The position numbers and the translations under genes were made by a program. Positions 26,331 through 36,378 of a DNA stretch of 64,000 bases are shown in pieces. Every line of letters starts with the position of its first letter. Position 1 is the first letter of the stretch. The stretch covers positions 1,851,159 to 1,915,158 of the forward strand of contig NZ_KE384547.1 of NCBI RefSeq assembly GCF_000426625.1. Reading direction: 5' to 3'. This DNA is from Psychrilyobacter atlanticus DSM 19335 (lineage in GTDB: Bacteria; Fusobacteriota; Fusobacteriia; Fusobacteriales; Fusobacteriaceae). The notes under the pieces are model-generated. The model searched no databases and was not told where the DNA came from. It saw only the letters and a list, made by a program, of their open reading frames with translations.

Positions 26331-29156
26331 CTAACCTAATATTTTTTTTAGATACTTTCCAGTATATGAAGTTTTAGATTTTATTATCTCTTCAGGTGTT
26401 CCTATGGCTATGATTTCTCCACCACCGTCTCCTCCCTCAGGCCCGATATCTATCACATAATCTGCTGTTTTCACCACATCTAAATTATGTTCAATTATAA
26501 TTACACTATTCCCCTTATCTACCAATCTATTCAATACTTCCAGTAACTTTCTTATATCTTCAAAATGAAGACCCGTAGTAGGTTCGTCCAATATATAGAT
26601 TGTATGACCCCTACTCATCTTCGACAGCTCGGTTGCCAGCTTTATTCTCTGTGCTTCCCCTCCAGACAGGGTAGTGGCAGGCTGACCTAATTTTATATAA
26701 TCCAATCCTACATCTATCAATACCTTTAGTCTCCTCTCCAGAGACGGTATCTTATTAAAGAGTCCATAAGCATCTCCTACACTGAGATCCAAAATTTCAG
26801 AGATATTCTTTCCTTTATACTCTATTTCTAGAGTTTCACGATTATACCTTTTCCCCTTACACACTTCACATTCCACATAAACATCAGGCAGGAAGTTCAT
26901 CTCAATCTTAATGATCCCCGCCCCTTGGCAGGCTTCACACCTTCCTCCTTTTACATTGAATGAAAATCTTCCTTTTTGATATCCACGAAGTTTAGCTTCA
27001 TGAGTTTCAGCAAATATCCCACGAATATCATCAAACATCTTGGTATAAGTAGCTGTATTTGATCTGGGAGTCCGGCCTATTGGACTTTGATTTATGTCTA
27101 TCACCTTATTTAGGTGGTCTAATCCCTTTATTTTTTTATAGTTCAATGGATATAACTTCCCTTTATTCAAACTATTGAACAGTACAGGATATAGAGTTTG
27201 ATTGATCAAGGTAGATTTTCCGCTGCCGCTGACTCCTGTAACAGCTGTCATTATCCCCAGTGGTATTTTCACATCTATACCTTTTAGATTATTCCCGCAA
27301 GCTCCCAATAATTCCAAATATTCTTTGGATCTACGTCTTTTTGGAGGAACCTCTATATTTATCTCTCCCTTTAAATATTTTCCAGTAAGAGATTTTTTAG
27401 ACTTCATAATCTGTTTAGGGGTCCCTTTAGCCACTATCTCCCCGCCAAACCTTCCAGCCCCGGGCCCTAGGTCAAAGATATAATCCGACTGCATCATGGT
27501 ATCCTCATCATGTTCTACCACTATCAGAGTATTTCCTAATTCTTTAAGTCTATTAAGGGTTTTCAACAATTTATCATTGTCCCTCTGATGAAGACCTATA
27601 CTCGGTTCATCCAATACATAGAGTACCCCTGTCAATCCACTTCCAATCTGAGTAGCCAATCTAATCCTTTGGGATTCTCCTCCAGATAGCGTTCTTGTCT
27701 CCCGGGCAAGACTCAGATAATCTAAACCTACATTTATCATAAAGTTAAGACGTTCTCTTATCTCCTTTAATATATCTTTAGCGATAGTTTCTTCCTTAGG
27801 ATTCAGAATTAGTTCATTGAAGAATACTAAACAGTCTTTTATACTTAAAAAACTCACATCCATTATATTCATCTTATTAATTGTAATTGACAAAACTTCG
27901 TCTCTGAGCCTCTTCCCGTGACATTTGTTACAGATTTTACGCATCATGTATTTGTTCTCTATCTCATCTTTCATAGACTCAGAATTGGTTTCATAGTATC
28001 TTCTCTCTAAGTTCTTAACTATTCCTTCAAAATTTTTCATCCCATTATAGCTGAATTCCCGTCCAATATAGTCAACTTTGAATTTTTTTCCAGAACTTCC
28101 ATAAAATATGATATTTTTGTCTTTCTTTGTCAGTTTTTTAAACGGTTTATCTAGGTCTATCTTAAAAGCTTTTGCCATAGCAGAAAATATCGTCCATACA
28201 TACCCCTTTGCACTTGAAGCTCCAGGTATATAAAGTCCTCCATCATTAATAGATTTATTTTCATCTATAATCAGCTTATTTTCATCTATCTCTAATTTTT
28301 TTCCCAATCCATTACACTCTGGGCACGCTCCATAAGGAGCATTAAAAGAAAATAATCTAGGGTTGATATCAGGTATTTCTATATCCTCATGATTAGGACA
28401 GGTAAAATTTTCACTGTATGAATGATCTATACCATTTACATTGGCTATGACTCTGCCTTCAGATAATCCGATCGAACTCTCTATCCCATCTGTCAGCCGA
28501 GTTAAAAATTCATTTTCTTTTTTTATTATCAATCGGTCTATAACTACCTCTATATTATGTTTCTTATTTTTATCTAAGTCTATCTCATCTTCTAAATACA
28601 GGATCTCTCCGTCTACTCTGGCTCTCACAAATCCTTTTTTTATTAAATTGATAAATAAATTCTTATGAGTACCCTTCTTGTCTTTTATAACTGGAGACAG
28701 GAGGAGGAGTTTATCCCCTAACTTTCCTTTCTCTATAATAGTGTCTACAATCTCATCTACACTCTGTTTTTTTACCGGAGAATTACATATGGGACAGTAT
28801 GCCGTCCCAATATGAGCATAGAGCAGCCTCATATAATCATATACTTCGGTCATAGTCCCTACTATTGATCTTGGATTCTTATTGGTTGTTTTCTGTTCAA
28901 TTGAAATTGCAGGAGACAACCCCTCTATGCTGTCTAGATCCGGTTTTGTCATCTGCCCGATAAACTGCCTGGCATAGGCTGATAAACTCTCTACATATCT
29001 TCTCTGCCCCTCAGAATATATTGTGTCAAAGGCAAGGGATGATTTTCCGCTGCCACTTACCCCTGTAATAACTACAAATTTATATTTGGGTATCTCTAAA
29101 TTTATATTTTTAAGGTTATGTTCTCGTGCTCCTTTAATAATAATCTTATTATTCAC
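26331..29156 (-). CDS. uvrA: Excinuclease ABC subunit A
   Basis: UvrA of 941 residues from GTG at 29156, which has AAGGAGG five bases upstream; the longer in-frame extension lacks support and is atypical. [20 protein letters not shown] and [14 protein letters not shown] open the first ATPase. [19 protein letters not shown] and CEACQGAG mark zinc modules. [16 protein letters not shown] and [16 protein letters not shown] are the two ABC signatures. UvrA recognises bulky DNA lesions with UvrB at the start of nucleotide excision repair. Monocistronic. Confidence 0.98.
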   Translation of the reverse strand: MNNKIIIKGAREHNLKNINLEIPKYKFVVITGVSGSGKSSLAFDTIYSEGQRRYVESLSAYARQFIGQMTKPDLDSIEGLSPAISIEQKTTNKNPRSIVGTMTEVYDYMRLLYAHIGTAYCPICNSPVKKQSVDEIVDTIIEKGKLGDKLLLLSPVIKDKKGTHKNLFINLIKKGFVRARVDGEILYLEDEIDLDKNKKHNIEVVIDRLIIKKENEFLTRLTDGIESSIGLSEGRVIANVNGIDHSYSENFTCPNHEDIEIPDINPRLFSFNAPYGACPECNGLGKKLEIDENKLIIDENKSINDGGLYIPGASSAKGYVWTIFSAMAKAFKIDLDKPFKKLTKKDKNIIFYGSSGKKFKVDYIGREFSYNGMKNFEGIVKNLERRYYETNSESMKDEIENKYMMRKICNKCHGKRLRDEVLSITINKMNIMDVSFLSIKDCLVFFNELILNPKEETIAKDILKEIRERLNFMINVGLDYLSLARETRTLSGGESQRIRLATQIGSGLTGVLYVLDEPSIGLHQRDNDKLLKTLNRLKELGNTLIVVEHDEDTMMQSDYIFDLGPGAGRFGGEIVAKGTPKQIMKSKKSLTGKYLKGEINIEVPPKRRRSKEYLELLGACGNNLKGIDVKIPLGIMTAVTGVSGSGKSTLINQTLYPVLFNSLNKGKLYPLNYKKIKGLDHLNKVIDINQSPIGRTPRSNTATYTKMFDDIRGIFAETHEAKLRGYQKGRFSFNVKGGRCEACQGAGIIKIEMNFLPDVYVECEVCKGKRYNRETLEIEYKGKNISEILDLSVGDAYGLFNKIPSLERRLKVLIDVGLDYIKLGQPATTLSGGEAQRIKLATELSKMSRGHTIYILDEPTTGLHFEDIRKLLEVLNRLVDKGNSVIIIEHNLDVVKTADYVIDIGPEGGDGGGEIIAIGTPEEIIKSKTSYTGKYLKKILG

Positions 29157-29266
29157 AATTTCCTCCTTCTTTATAATCTTTATGTCTACAACTATCTTAC
29201 ACCATTCACATTTAATCTTACAAATAAAAAGGGGCAAAAAGAATAACCTTTAGACCCCCTTAGTTT

Positions 29267-30307
29267 TTATTCTTTTGTTTCACCATATATAATTTCATCT
29301 ATCTTTGATTTAATTATAGTGTAAGACATCGATTCTTTCAGAGAGATAAATTCTATTTGTATTGCACAATCTCCTCCATTAGAATATTTCTCCTCTACCT
29401 TTTCAAACATCTTTTTCAACCTGTCCTCAATAGATTCTCTAACTTTTCCGCCATCTATTTTTTTCATATATATAATAAAATATATTTTATTTAGAATACC
29501 TATAACATCATCTGATTTTGTATATTTTTTCAAAATATCAGATATTCCCTTTAATATTGAATCTGAAAAGAAATCTTTTTTATTCGTTATTAACCTCAGC
29601 GGATAGACCAAAAACAAAGCTGTATCATCCATCTCATTAACTAAGGTTAATTCTTTCAAAAAATTAATGAAATATTCCTCCGAATATACTCCTGTTAAAC
29701 TGTCATATTTGTTCATGTTTTCAAAATTCAAATTAAATATAGTACAGGTTGAAAGGGATAACGACGTCAAGATTTCAGCCTTTTTTTTCATATTTTTAGC
29801 ATTTAAATATTCTAATTTTCTCTCCTTTATAAGGTGGGCTATATATGTTTTGGTTTGAATATTTATAAGAGATACTATTATATCTAACTGTTTTAAATTT
29901 ACAGATTCTTTCAAGATAATTATCTTGATATAGTGAGATAAAATCACATCATATTCCCTTATTATTTTAATAGTTGAATCTTTGAATTTATTGATATTTC
30001 CCTCAACTTCCTCCTTCAAAATATACAGCGGGCTCATATTTTTTACAAAATTAATCGTTGTAATAAAAAAATTATTTAATATCTCCGGTAAATTTCCATC
30101 TATATCTACAGCTATCTTAAATTCCCTATTTAAAACATTCAATTGTTCCCTCAAAATTTTATCCAAAAGTACCTCTTTGGAGCTATAGTAAGTATAGAAA
30201 TTACCCGTAGATATTCCTATATCAGCTGTTATATCAGAGACCTTCGTTTTAAAATAACCTTTTTTATAGAACAATTTTTTCCCACTAATCATAATTTGAT
30301 TTTCCAT
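29267..30307 (-). CDS. TetR-family regulator with C-terminal degenerate GGDEF-like domain
   Basis: From the ATG at 30307 (GGAGGTGAT upstream) the product has 346 residues, far longer than the usual 190-220 of TetR proteins. Residues about 8-55 form the DNA-binding helix-turn-helix (KLFYKKGYFKTKVSDI, IGISTGNFYTYYSSKEVLLD). Residues about 60-195 look like a TetR ligand domain. Residues about 198-340 start with YDSLTGVYSEEYF, the D-x-L-T-G opening of GGDEF domains. Where GGDEF should stand there is GILNKIYF (about 269-276), so cyclase activity is unlikely. It is divergent from deoB. Target genes and ligand are unknown. Confidence 0.8.
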   Translation of the reverse strand: MENQIMISGKKLFYKKGYFKTKVSDITADIGISTGNFYTYYSSKEVLLDKILREQLNVLNREFKIAVDIDGNLPEILNNFFITTINFVKNMSPLYILKEEVEGNINKFKDSTIKIIREYDVILSHYIKIIILKESVNLKQLDIIVSLINIQTKTYIAHLIKERKLEYLNAKNMKKKAEILTSLSLSTCTIFNLNFENMNKYDSLTGVYSEEYFINFLKELTLVNEMDDTALFLVYPLRLITNKKDFFSDSILKGISDILKKYTKSDDVIGILNKIYFIIYMKKIDGGKVRESIEDRLKKMFEKVEEKYSNGGDCAIQIEFISLKESMSYTIIKSKIDEIIYGETKE

Positions 30308-30355
30308 CCTACTAATCACCTCCTCCATATAAAATATACCAAAATTTAATTTCAT

Positions 30356-30562
30356 TCCTTTTTCCAGTATTTTTTAAAATAAATTCTTAATTTTTATAAA
30401 AAAAAGAGTAGAATGTAATAGTGAATTAGAATGGAAAAGAATGAATATTTTAAAATTACACATATATAGGTACCAACTTAAAGAAACAAAGACATTTGTC
30501 CTATATATCATAGATTAATCGTTATAGAATGATTAAAAGTATAAAAATACAGGGAGGTAGTT
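30356..30562. promoter_or_regulatory. Divergent control region between the TetR gene and deoB
   Basis: This 207-base gap holds the divergent promoters. Between about 30410 and 30450 the plus strand has four GAATG/GAATT pentamers in direct order, and another inverted copy lies near 30352-30357. Such clustered half-sites could be the operator of the adjacent TetR protein; this is an inference. Clear consensus -35/-10 boxes were not found. Confidence 0.35.
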
Positions 30563-31816
30563 ATGAAAAACATAGATAGAGCTATAATCATCGTACTTGA
30601 TAGTGCTGGTGTAGGAGAATTACCTGATGCTAAAGATTATGGAGATGCAGGGGCAAATACCTTTGGTCATATTGCAAGTTCTACAGGTGGTATTAGTCTA
30701 CCTAATATGGAACGATTAGGTCTAGGAAACTTAACAGATATAAAAGGAGTAGCTGAAACTACAGATTGTTGTAGTGGTAAATCATTTGGAGCTTATGGAA
30801 AAGCAAAAGAAGCTTCTAAAGGAAAAGATACTACAACAGGTCATTGGGAAATTGCTGGAATTATCAATGAAACACCTTTCCCAACGTATCCAAATGGATT
30901 TTCAAAGGAAGTTTTGGATGAATTAGAGAAAAGAACAGGAAGAAAAGTTCTTTGCAACATGCCATATTCAGGGACTAAAGTTCTAGATGATTATGGAGTT
31001 GAACAAAAAGAAACTGGAGCTTGGATAGTTTATACTTCAGCTGACCCTGTACTTCAGATAGCAGCCCACGAAGAAGATATTCCTCTGGCAGAGCTGTATA
31101 AAGCGTGTGAAATAGCATTAGAAATATGCGATGAGATGGCTCCTGTAGCTAGAGTAATTGCAAGACCTTATCTTGGAGACGGCGTAGGAAACTATGCAAG
31201 AACTCCTAACAGACATGACTATTCAGTAGTTCCACCAAAAGCTACACTTTTAGATAAGATTAAAGATAAAGGTTTAGATGTAGTCGCTGTTGGAAAAACA
31301 AATGATATCTTTGCAGGTGCAGGAGTAACCGATACTCGTGGAACAAACCTTGATAACATGGATGGTATTCATAAGACTATAAAAGCCATCAAAGAGGATA
31401 CTAAGGGACTTATTTTTACAAACTTAGTTGACTTCGACATGAATTTTGGACACAGAAGAAATCCAGAAGGATACAAAGAAGCACTAGAAGAATTTGACAA
31501 TAAATTACCTGAGATTGTAGATGCTATGAAAGAAGGAGATCTTCTGATATTAACTGCCGATCATGGATGCGATCCTACATATGAAGGAACAGATCATACC
31601 AGGGAATATATTCCTGTTCTTACATATGGACACGGATTAAAAAAAGGAGTAAACTTAGGAGACAGAGAGTCATTTGCCGATATAGCTTCCACTATCGAAG
31701 AGCTGATCTTAGATTCAAATGAACTTCCTGGAACTAGTTTTGCTAAAGATCTATTTAAATGTTGTGATAATGGTCACCATAATCATGGAAAAAATCATAA
31801 ATGCAAATGTAAATAA
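30563..31816 (+). CDS. deoB: Phosphopentomutase with Cys/His-rich C-terminal tail
   Basis: A 417-residue DeoB. IIIVLDSAGVGELPDA at the N-terminus has the metal ligand Asp and the phosphate-accepting region. DTTTGHWE contains the catalytic Thr. ADHGCDPTYEGTDHTREY holds further metal ligands. It interconverts ribose/deoxyribose 1- and 5-phosphates in nucleoside breakdown. Typical DeoB ends near GTSFA..L. Here about 20 extra residues follow (FKCCDNGHHNHGKNHKCKCK) with four Cys and four His, a likely metal-binding tail. GGGAGG precedes the ATG. deoD follows. Confidence 0.96.
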   Translation: MKNIDRAIIIVLDSAGVGELPDAKDYGDAGANTFGHIASSTGGISLPNMERLGLGNLTDIKGVAETTDCCSGKSFGAYGKAKEASKGKDTTTGHWEIAGIINETPFPTYPNGFSKEVLDELEKRTGRKVLCNMPYSGTKVLDDYGVEQKETGAWIVYTSADPVLQIAAHEEDIPLAELYKACEIALEICDEMAPVARVIARPYLGDGVGNYARTPNRHDYSVVPPKATLLDKIKDKGLDVVAVGKTNDIFAGAGVTDTRGTNLDNMDGIHKTIKAIKEDTKGLIFTNLVDFDMNFGHRRNPEGYKEALEEFDNKLPEIVDAMKEGDLLILTADHGCDPTYEGTDHTREYIPVLTYGHGLKKGVNLGDRESFADIASTIEELILDSNELPGTSFAKDLFKCCDNGHHNHGKNHKCKCK

Positions 31817-31829
31817 AAATAAAACTCCT

Positions 31830-31866
31830 CCTTCTTATGTTTTCTCAGAGAGAAAACATAAGAAGG
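31830..31866 (+). repeat. Perfect 17-base inverted repeat between deoB and deoD
   Basis: CCTTCTTATGTTTTCTC and its reverse complement flank a three-base loop AGA. No T run follows, so it is not an intrinsic terminator. It may modulate deoB versus deoD mRNA levels. Its right arm, GAGAAAACATAAGAAGG, closely resembles the DUF559-associated repeat near 63444-63467. Confidence 0.75.
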
Positions 31867-31896
31867 AAAGAGCACAAAATTAGGAGGAAATAGAAG

Positions 31897-32595
31897 ATGA
31901 GTATACATATTAACGCAAAAAAAGGTGATATCGCAGAAACAGTATTACTACCAGGAGATCCACTTAGAGCAAAATGGATCGCTGACACATTTTTAGAAGA
32001 TGTAGTGTGTTATAATGAAGTTAGAGGAATGTATGGATATACTGGTACTTATAAGGGAAAAAGAGTATCTGTTCAGGGAACTGGTATGGGTGTTCCGTCT
32101 ATCTCTATCTATGTAAATGAATTAATTAAAGATTTTGGAGTAAAAAACTTAATCAGAGTAGGGTCTGCCGGATCTTATAGAGAAGATATTAAAGTAAGAG
32201 ATATCGTTTTAGCTATGTCAGCTTCTACAAATTCAGGATTAAACAGAATCAGGTTTAATGGTGCAGACTATGCCCCTACAGCTGATTTTGATCTAATGAT
32301 GAAGGCTATCAAATCTGCTGAGGAAAAAGATATCAAAGTAAAAGCTGGGAATGTATTTACTTCAGATGAATTTTACGGAGATAACTTCGATGACTATAAA
32401 AAATGGGCATCATATGGTGTACTATGTGTAGAGATGGAAACAGCTGGTCTATATACTGTAGCAGCTAAACACGGAGTAAAAGCTCTTACTCTACTTACTA
32501 TCTCTGATCATTTGGTGACTGGAGAGGAAACTACCTCTGCTGAAAGACAAACTACTTTTGGTGGAATGATCGAAATAGCACTGGGTACTTTATAA
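31897..32595 (+). CDS. deoD: Purine-nucleoside phosphorylase
   Basis: A 232-residue hexameric-type Deo[15 protein letters not shown] is the phosphate-binding N-terminus. [16 protein letters not shown] and IRVGSAGS follow, then EMETAGLY and [10 protein letters not shown] near the C-terminus, with the catalytic Asp. It splits purine (deoxy)nucleosides to base and sugar 1-phosphate, the substrate of DeoB. It follows deoB with 80 bases between, including a perfect hairpin. AGGAGG is present. Confidence 0.97.
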   Translation: MSIHINAKKGDIAETVLLPGDPLRAKWIADTFLEDVVCYNEVRGMYGYTGTYKGKRVSVQGTGMGVPSISIYVNELIKDFGVKNLIRVGSAGSYREDIKVRDIVLAMSASTNSGLNRIRFNGADYAPTADFDLMMKAIKSAEEKDIKVKAGNVFTSDEFYGDNFDDYKKWASYGVLCVEMETAGLYTVAAKHGVKALTLLTISDHLVTGEETTSAERQTTFGGMIEIALGTL

Positions 32596-32634
32596 AAATA
32601 GAGTGACTCTGCACACATAAAAAATAAAATTATA

Positions 32635-32643
32635 TGTTATAAT
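32635..32643 (+). promoter_or_regulatory. Extended -10 promoter candidate for cdd
   Basis: TGTTATAAT matches the extended -10 element, 40 bases after the deoD stop. There is no good -35 box. Confidence 0.45.
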
Positions 32644-32649
32644 ACAAAG

Positions 32650-32675
32650 GGCATACCATCTGGTGTGCCTTTTGA
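32650..32675 (+). terminator. deoD terminator or cdd leader hairpin
   Basis: GGCATACC and GGTGTGCC pair around four bases and four T follow. It may end the deo transcript; alternatively it stands at the 5' end of a cdd transcript from the promoter just before it. Confidence 0.6.
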
Positions 32676-32751
32676 TACCCTTGGGCAACATGACGTTGTA
32701 TCCAGTTATACATAATTTAAATTTATAATTTCTTAGACAATAAAAAAAGAG
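32674..32751 (-). repeat. Dispersed intergenic repeat, copy 5
   Basis: GCAACATGACGTTGT at 32685-32699 is followed by ATCCAGTTATACA; the far end has CTTAGACAATAAAAAAAG, like the CTAGATAATAAAAAAAG of copy 1. On the minus strand it has the same direction as the other copies, but no T run after the palindrome. Its far end runs into the cdd ribosome-binding site. Confidence 0.55.
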
Positions 32752-32759
32752 GTGAGAGT

Positions 32760-33155
32760 ATGTTAAATGAAAAAGAGATATTAGAATTAATCGACGAAGC
32801 TATCGTAGCTCGTGAAGGTGCATATGCAAAGTTTTCAAATTTTAAGGTAGGAGCTGCTCTAATCGACGATAGAGGTAACCACTATTCAGGGTGTAACGTA
32901 GAAAACTCCTCTTATGGGTTATCTATGTGCGGCGAAAGAAACGCTATCTTCCACGCTGTTTCCAAAGGGCTGAAGAAGATTAAAGTTATAGCTGTTGTAG
33001 GAGAGACAGAGGGTCCTATCTCACCATGTGGTGCCTGCAGACAAGTTATAAATGAATTTTCTACTGAAGATACCATTGTCATAATGGCAAACATGAAAAA
33101 AGAATATAAAGTAGTCAAATTTACCGACCTTTTCCCCTATGGATTCAGATTATAG
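32760..33155 (+). CDS. cdd: Cytidine deaminase
   Basis: A 131-residue homotetrameric-type enzyme. CNVENSSYGLSMCGERNAIF holds the zinc Cys and the catalytic Glu; SPCGACRQVINEF carries the other two zinc cysteines. It deaminates cytidine and deoxycytidine to uridine and deoxyuridine. GAGGTGAGAGT precedes the ATG. It follows deoB-deoD and completes a nucleoside-salvage block, with a separate promoter likely. A terminator follows. Confidence 0.97.
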   Translation: MLNEKEILELIDEAIVAREGAYAKFSNFKVGAALIDDRGNHYSGCNVENSSYGLSMCGERNAIFHAVSKGLKKIKVIAVVGETEGPISPCGACRQVINEFSTEDTIVIMANMKKEYKVVKFTDLFPYGFRL

Positions 33156-33177
33156 GTGATTAATAAAAAAACATTAA

Positions 33178-33207
33178 AATTCTTCGCTTTTCGCGGAGAT
33201 TTTTTTG
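33178..33207 (+). terminator. cdd terminator
   Basis: TCTTCGC and GCGGAGA form a seven-base stem (one G-U) with a five-base loop, followed by seven T. Confidence 0.88.
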
Positions 33208-33275
33208 TACTTAATTTTTTTCAACATTATATGACGTTTATGAGCTCATCAATAATCCTTTAAATATTGATATTA

Positions 33276-33304
33276 TTGACAGTAATCAAAAATGACTATA
33301 TAAT
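33276..33304 (+). promoter_or_regulatory. Perfect consensus sigma-70 promoter of trkA-trkH
   Basis: TTGACA at 33276-33281, exactly 17 bases, then TATAAT at 33299-33304. This full match suggests strong, constitutive transcription, with start near 33311 and about 60 bases of leader. Confidence 0.85.
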
Positions 33305-33373
33305 AAATGATTGAAATTATTATTTATGTCACACTTAAAAACATTATGTACATATATATACTGGAGGAATGAA

Positions 33374-34750
33374 ATGAAAATAGTTATTGCTGGTGGGGGA
33401 GATGTCGGAGTAAAGATCGCCGAGAAACTTATCTATGAAAACCACGACGTTACAATTTTAGAAAAAGATCCACAATTAATCAGAACATTACAAAGTAAGT
33501 TGGATGCCATGATCATACAGGGAGATGCAACTAATATCAATACCCTTATTGAGGCAAACATCTTAAGTGCCGATTCTTTTATCGCAGTTACAAACAGTGA
33601 CGGGGATAACCTTATCGCTTGCAGTATTGTTAAAAAATGCTGTAAAAATAACATCTCTATAACTTGTAAGATCGACAGTTATTACCAGTATTTTAATGAG
33701 AAATATCTTTCTCCTAATGATTTTGGTATAGAAACTATTATAAAGCCGCTAGAAATTACTGTTGCAAAAATTATGGAACTTATGAATAATCCAAATATAT
33801 TTGAAATCATGAACTACGCAGACAATATGGCTCAACTAGTAGGGGTTAAAGTTAAAAGAGATTTCAAACATAAGGGAATACCTATCTCTGAAATTTCTTC
33901 AAAAGATAATATCTTTTCCAAAGTTAGGTTAGTAGCCATACAAAGAGAAGGGAAAGTTATCGTTCCAAAGGGGCAGGATGTAATCTATCCTAAAGATAAA
34001 TTATATTTAGTCGGTAAGACAAACATTGTGAAAAATATAGTTGAAGAACATTTTTCCAGCCCTATGAATTTAAAAAATATAATTATTGTTGGCGGAACTA
34101 AGCATGCCATCGAACTTTCTAAGGCTCTCAATAAATCAAAAAAGAACATCACAATCATTGAAGAGGATAAATTCAGATGTAAAAAATTAAGTTTCCTATT
34201 AGATAATGTCCTAGTCATGAATGGATCGGCTACTGATTCCCACTTGATGGATGAAGTCTCTATAGAAGATTCTTGTGTAATCAGTATGAGTGATAACGAT
34301 GAATATAATATCTTATCGGCATTTACAGCAAAAAAATACGGTGCTTCTAAAACTATGTGTATGGTAAAAAACAGCTCTATCGTAAACTTGATCAACAACC
34401 TTGATCCCATCGATACTGTATTTTCTCCCCATGCACTTACAATTGGAGATATCTTAAAATATACTAGAAAAACTGACCTTTTCTCAGTCTCTCCATTTAC
34501 AGAGATTGATGCAGAGACAATAGGTATAAATGTTACCCAAAATTCACCTATCCTAGATACTCCTATAAAGGATATTAATTTCCCTAAAAAATCCATAATT
34601 GGTGTGATAATCAGAGACAATAACGTTATCATCCCTACTGGAAATGATCTAATAAAAATGGGAGATAAAGTCATTGTATTCTTACTTCCAGAGGCAATAT
34701 ATGAGGTAGAAAAGATGTTTACTGCCCCAAAATTTGGAGGTAGAAGATGA
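33374..34750 (+). CDS. trkA: Trk potassium uptake regulatory subunit TrkA
   Basis: From the ATG at 33374 (GGAGG six bases upstream) the product has 458 residues; the in-frame extension upstream crosses the promoter start region and is unlikely. Two RCK modules are visible. The first starts KIVIAGGGDVGVKIAEKL with an NAD-binding glycine loop, the second IIIVGGTKHAIELSKAL. Each is followed by a TrkA-C domain. TrkA binds nucleotides on the cytoplasmic face and gates TrkH. The stop overlaps the trkH start (ATGA). Confidence 0.96.
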   Translation: MKIVIAGGGDVGVKIAEKLIYENHDVTILEKDPQLIRTLQSKLDAMIIQGDATNINTLIEANILSADSFIAVTNSDGDNLIACSIVKKCCKNNISITCKIDSYYQYFNEKYLSPNDFGIETIIKPLEITVAKIMELMNNPNIFEIMNYADNMAQLVGVKVKRDFKHKGIPISEISSKDNIFSKVRLVAIQREGKVIVPKGQDVIYPKDKLYLVGKTNIVKNIVEEHFSSPMNLKNIIIVGGTKHAIELSKALNKSKKNITIIEEDKFRCKKLSFLLDNVLVMNGSATDSHLMDEVSIEDSCVISMSDNDEYNILSAFTAKKYGASKTMCMVKNSSIVNLINNLDPIDTVFSPHALTIGDILKYTRKTDLFSVSPFTEIDAETIGINVTQNSPILDTPIKDINFPKKSIIGVIIRDNNVIIPTGNDLIKMGDKVIVFLLPEAIYEVEKMFTAPKFGGRR

Positions 34751-36207
34751 ACTGGAGCTTAATAATAAAAGTACAGGGTTATCTTTTACTTATCTTAGGA
34801 ATTATGATGACCTTTCCTCTTATGATCTCATTTCATTATAGTGGAGGAGATCTAGGGGCTATAGCTCTTTCTATTGCAATAACTTTAATTACCGGATTAG
34901 CTTTTATATTTATATTTAAATCGGATAAAAAATTTAAAGCTAAAGAAGGATTTGCAAGTGTTTCATTGGGCTGGATTTTGGCCGCTCTCTTTGGAGGCCT
35001 GCCATATTTTTTTCATGGTTCCTTTGGGCCGTATATAAACTGTGTTTTCGAAGCAATGTCAGGATTTACTACTACTGGTTCTACTATCTTATCCGATATT
35101 GAATCTATTCCCAGAGGGTTATTGTTTTGGAGATCATTGACTCATTGGCTGGGTGGAATGGGAATAGTTTTATTCACCATCGCTATCTTACCTATGTTTG
35201 GAATCGCTCCTGGGCAGCTTTACAATGCAGAAGTTCCAGGACCTACAAAAGATAGGTTGAGTCCTAAAATAAAGGACACTGCTAAGATATTGTGGCTCAT
35301 CTATATCGGTCTTACTATTATTGAAACTATATTTTTGATGTTTGGCGGAATGGATCTTTACACAGCTGTTAACCATTCGTTTGCTACTGTAGCTACAGGC
35401 GGTTTTTCTACATTAAATACCTCTGTATCAGGTTTTAACAGTGTTTATATAGAGATAGTTATAACTGTATTTATGTTTTTAGCTGGAGTTAACTTTGCAC
35501 TTCATTTTTACCTTATCAAGGGAAGATTTAGAGATTTTCTTAAAGACAGTGAACTGAGATTTTATACAGCGGTAATTACTATTACAACTATCCTAATCTC
35601 GTTGAATATATATTTTTCTTCTGGAATAGAAAAATATACCGTAAATTATGGTCGTGCACTCCTTGATTCTGCATTTCAAGTGGTATCTATTACTACCACA
35701 ACTGGATTTATGACTGCCGATTTTAACCTATGGCCTTCATTTTCTGCCCTTCTCTTGGTGGCACTTATGTTCTTTGGTGGTTGTGCCGGATCTACAGGGG
35801 GCGGAATGAAACAAATTAGAATATTAATACTATTTAAACACCTATACAATGAAATAAAAAAATTAGCACATCCTAGAGCATTTTTCTCCCTGAGAGTAGG
35901 AGAGGAACATGTGGAGAATCACGTAGTTAGAAATGTCTTGGGATTTTCAATATTATTCGTATTTATCTTTGCTGGATCTACACTTTTCCTGGCGGGAATG
36001 GGATATGATATTATCACAAGTTTTACTGCTGCTATCTCTTGTCTTGGAAATATTGGACCAGGGCTAGCTCGAGTAGGAGCTATTGAAAACTTTGGATTCT
36101 TTGATCCATACAGCAAGGGAGTCCTTATCTTTTGTATGCTTTTAGGTAGACTGGAGATATATTCAGTTTTAATATTAATTTATTCTATGATATTTAGAAA
36201 GAGATAG
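34747..36207 (+). CDS. trkH: Trk potassium uptake channel subunit TrkH
   Basis: A 486-residue polytopic protein of the TrkH/KtrB superfamily. The four pore loops are seen near AMSGFTTTGST, SFATVATGGFST, VVSITTTTGFMTAD and TAAISCLGNIGPG, each with a central glycine of the K+ filter. GGCAGSTGGGMKQIRILIL is also typical. It forms the K+ pathway across the inner membrane with TrkA. It overlaps trkA by four bases. A terminator follows. Confidence 0.96.
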   Translation: MNWSLIIKVQGYLLLILGIMMTFPLMISFHYSGGDLGAIALSIAITLITGLAFIFIFKSDKKFKAKEGFASVSLGWILAALFGGLPYFFHGSFGPYINCVFEAMSGFTTTGSTILSDIESIPRGLLFWRSLTHWLGGMGIVLFTIAILPMFGIAPGQLYNAEVPGPTKDRLSPKIKDTAKILWLIYIGLTIIETIFLMFGGMDLYTAVNHSFATVATGGFSTLNTSVSGFNSVYIEIVITVFMFLAGVNFALHFYLIKGRFRDFLKDSELRFYTAVITITTILISLNIYFSSGIEKYTVNYGRALLDSAFQVVSITTTTGFMTADFNLWPSFSALLLVALMFFGGCAGSTGGGMKQIRILILFKHLYNEIKKLAHPRAFFSLRVGEEHVENHVVRNVLGFSILFVFIFAGSTLFLAGMGYDIITSFTAAISCLGNIGPGLARVGAIENFGFFDPYSKGVLIFCMLLGRLEIYSVLILIYSMIFRKR

Positions 36208-36262
36208 ACTGTTCCTAATAGACGCTCTTATGTGACTATAAATAAAAAATAAATAAGAATAT

Positions 36263-36296
36263 AAAAATGCTGGTGGAAATCATCAGCATTTTTATA
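36263..36296 (+). terminator. trkH terminator
   Basis: AAAAATGCTG and CAGCATTTTT pair across an eleven-base loop, followed by TTTAT. Confidence 0.8.
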
Positions 36297-36378
36297 TTCT
36301 TAAAATTTCATGGCTAAACTATTGATAAAATGATATAATTATAGGTAAATAAAAAAATGTAAGACAAGGAGATTTATT

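Noticed and set aside
29157-29237. N-terminal extension of UvrA upstream of GTG 29156
   Set aside because: UvrA of other bacteria begins at this GTG; AAGGAGG stands directly before it and the extension has no counterpart.
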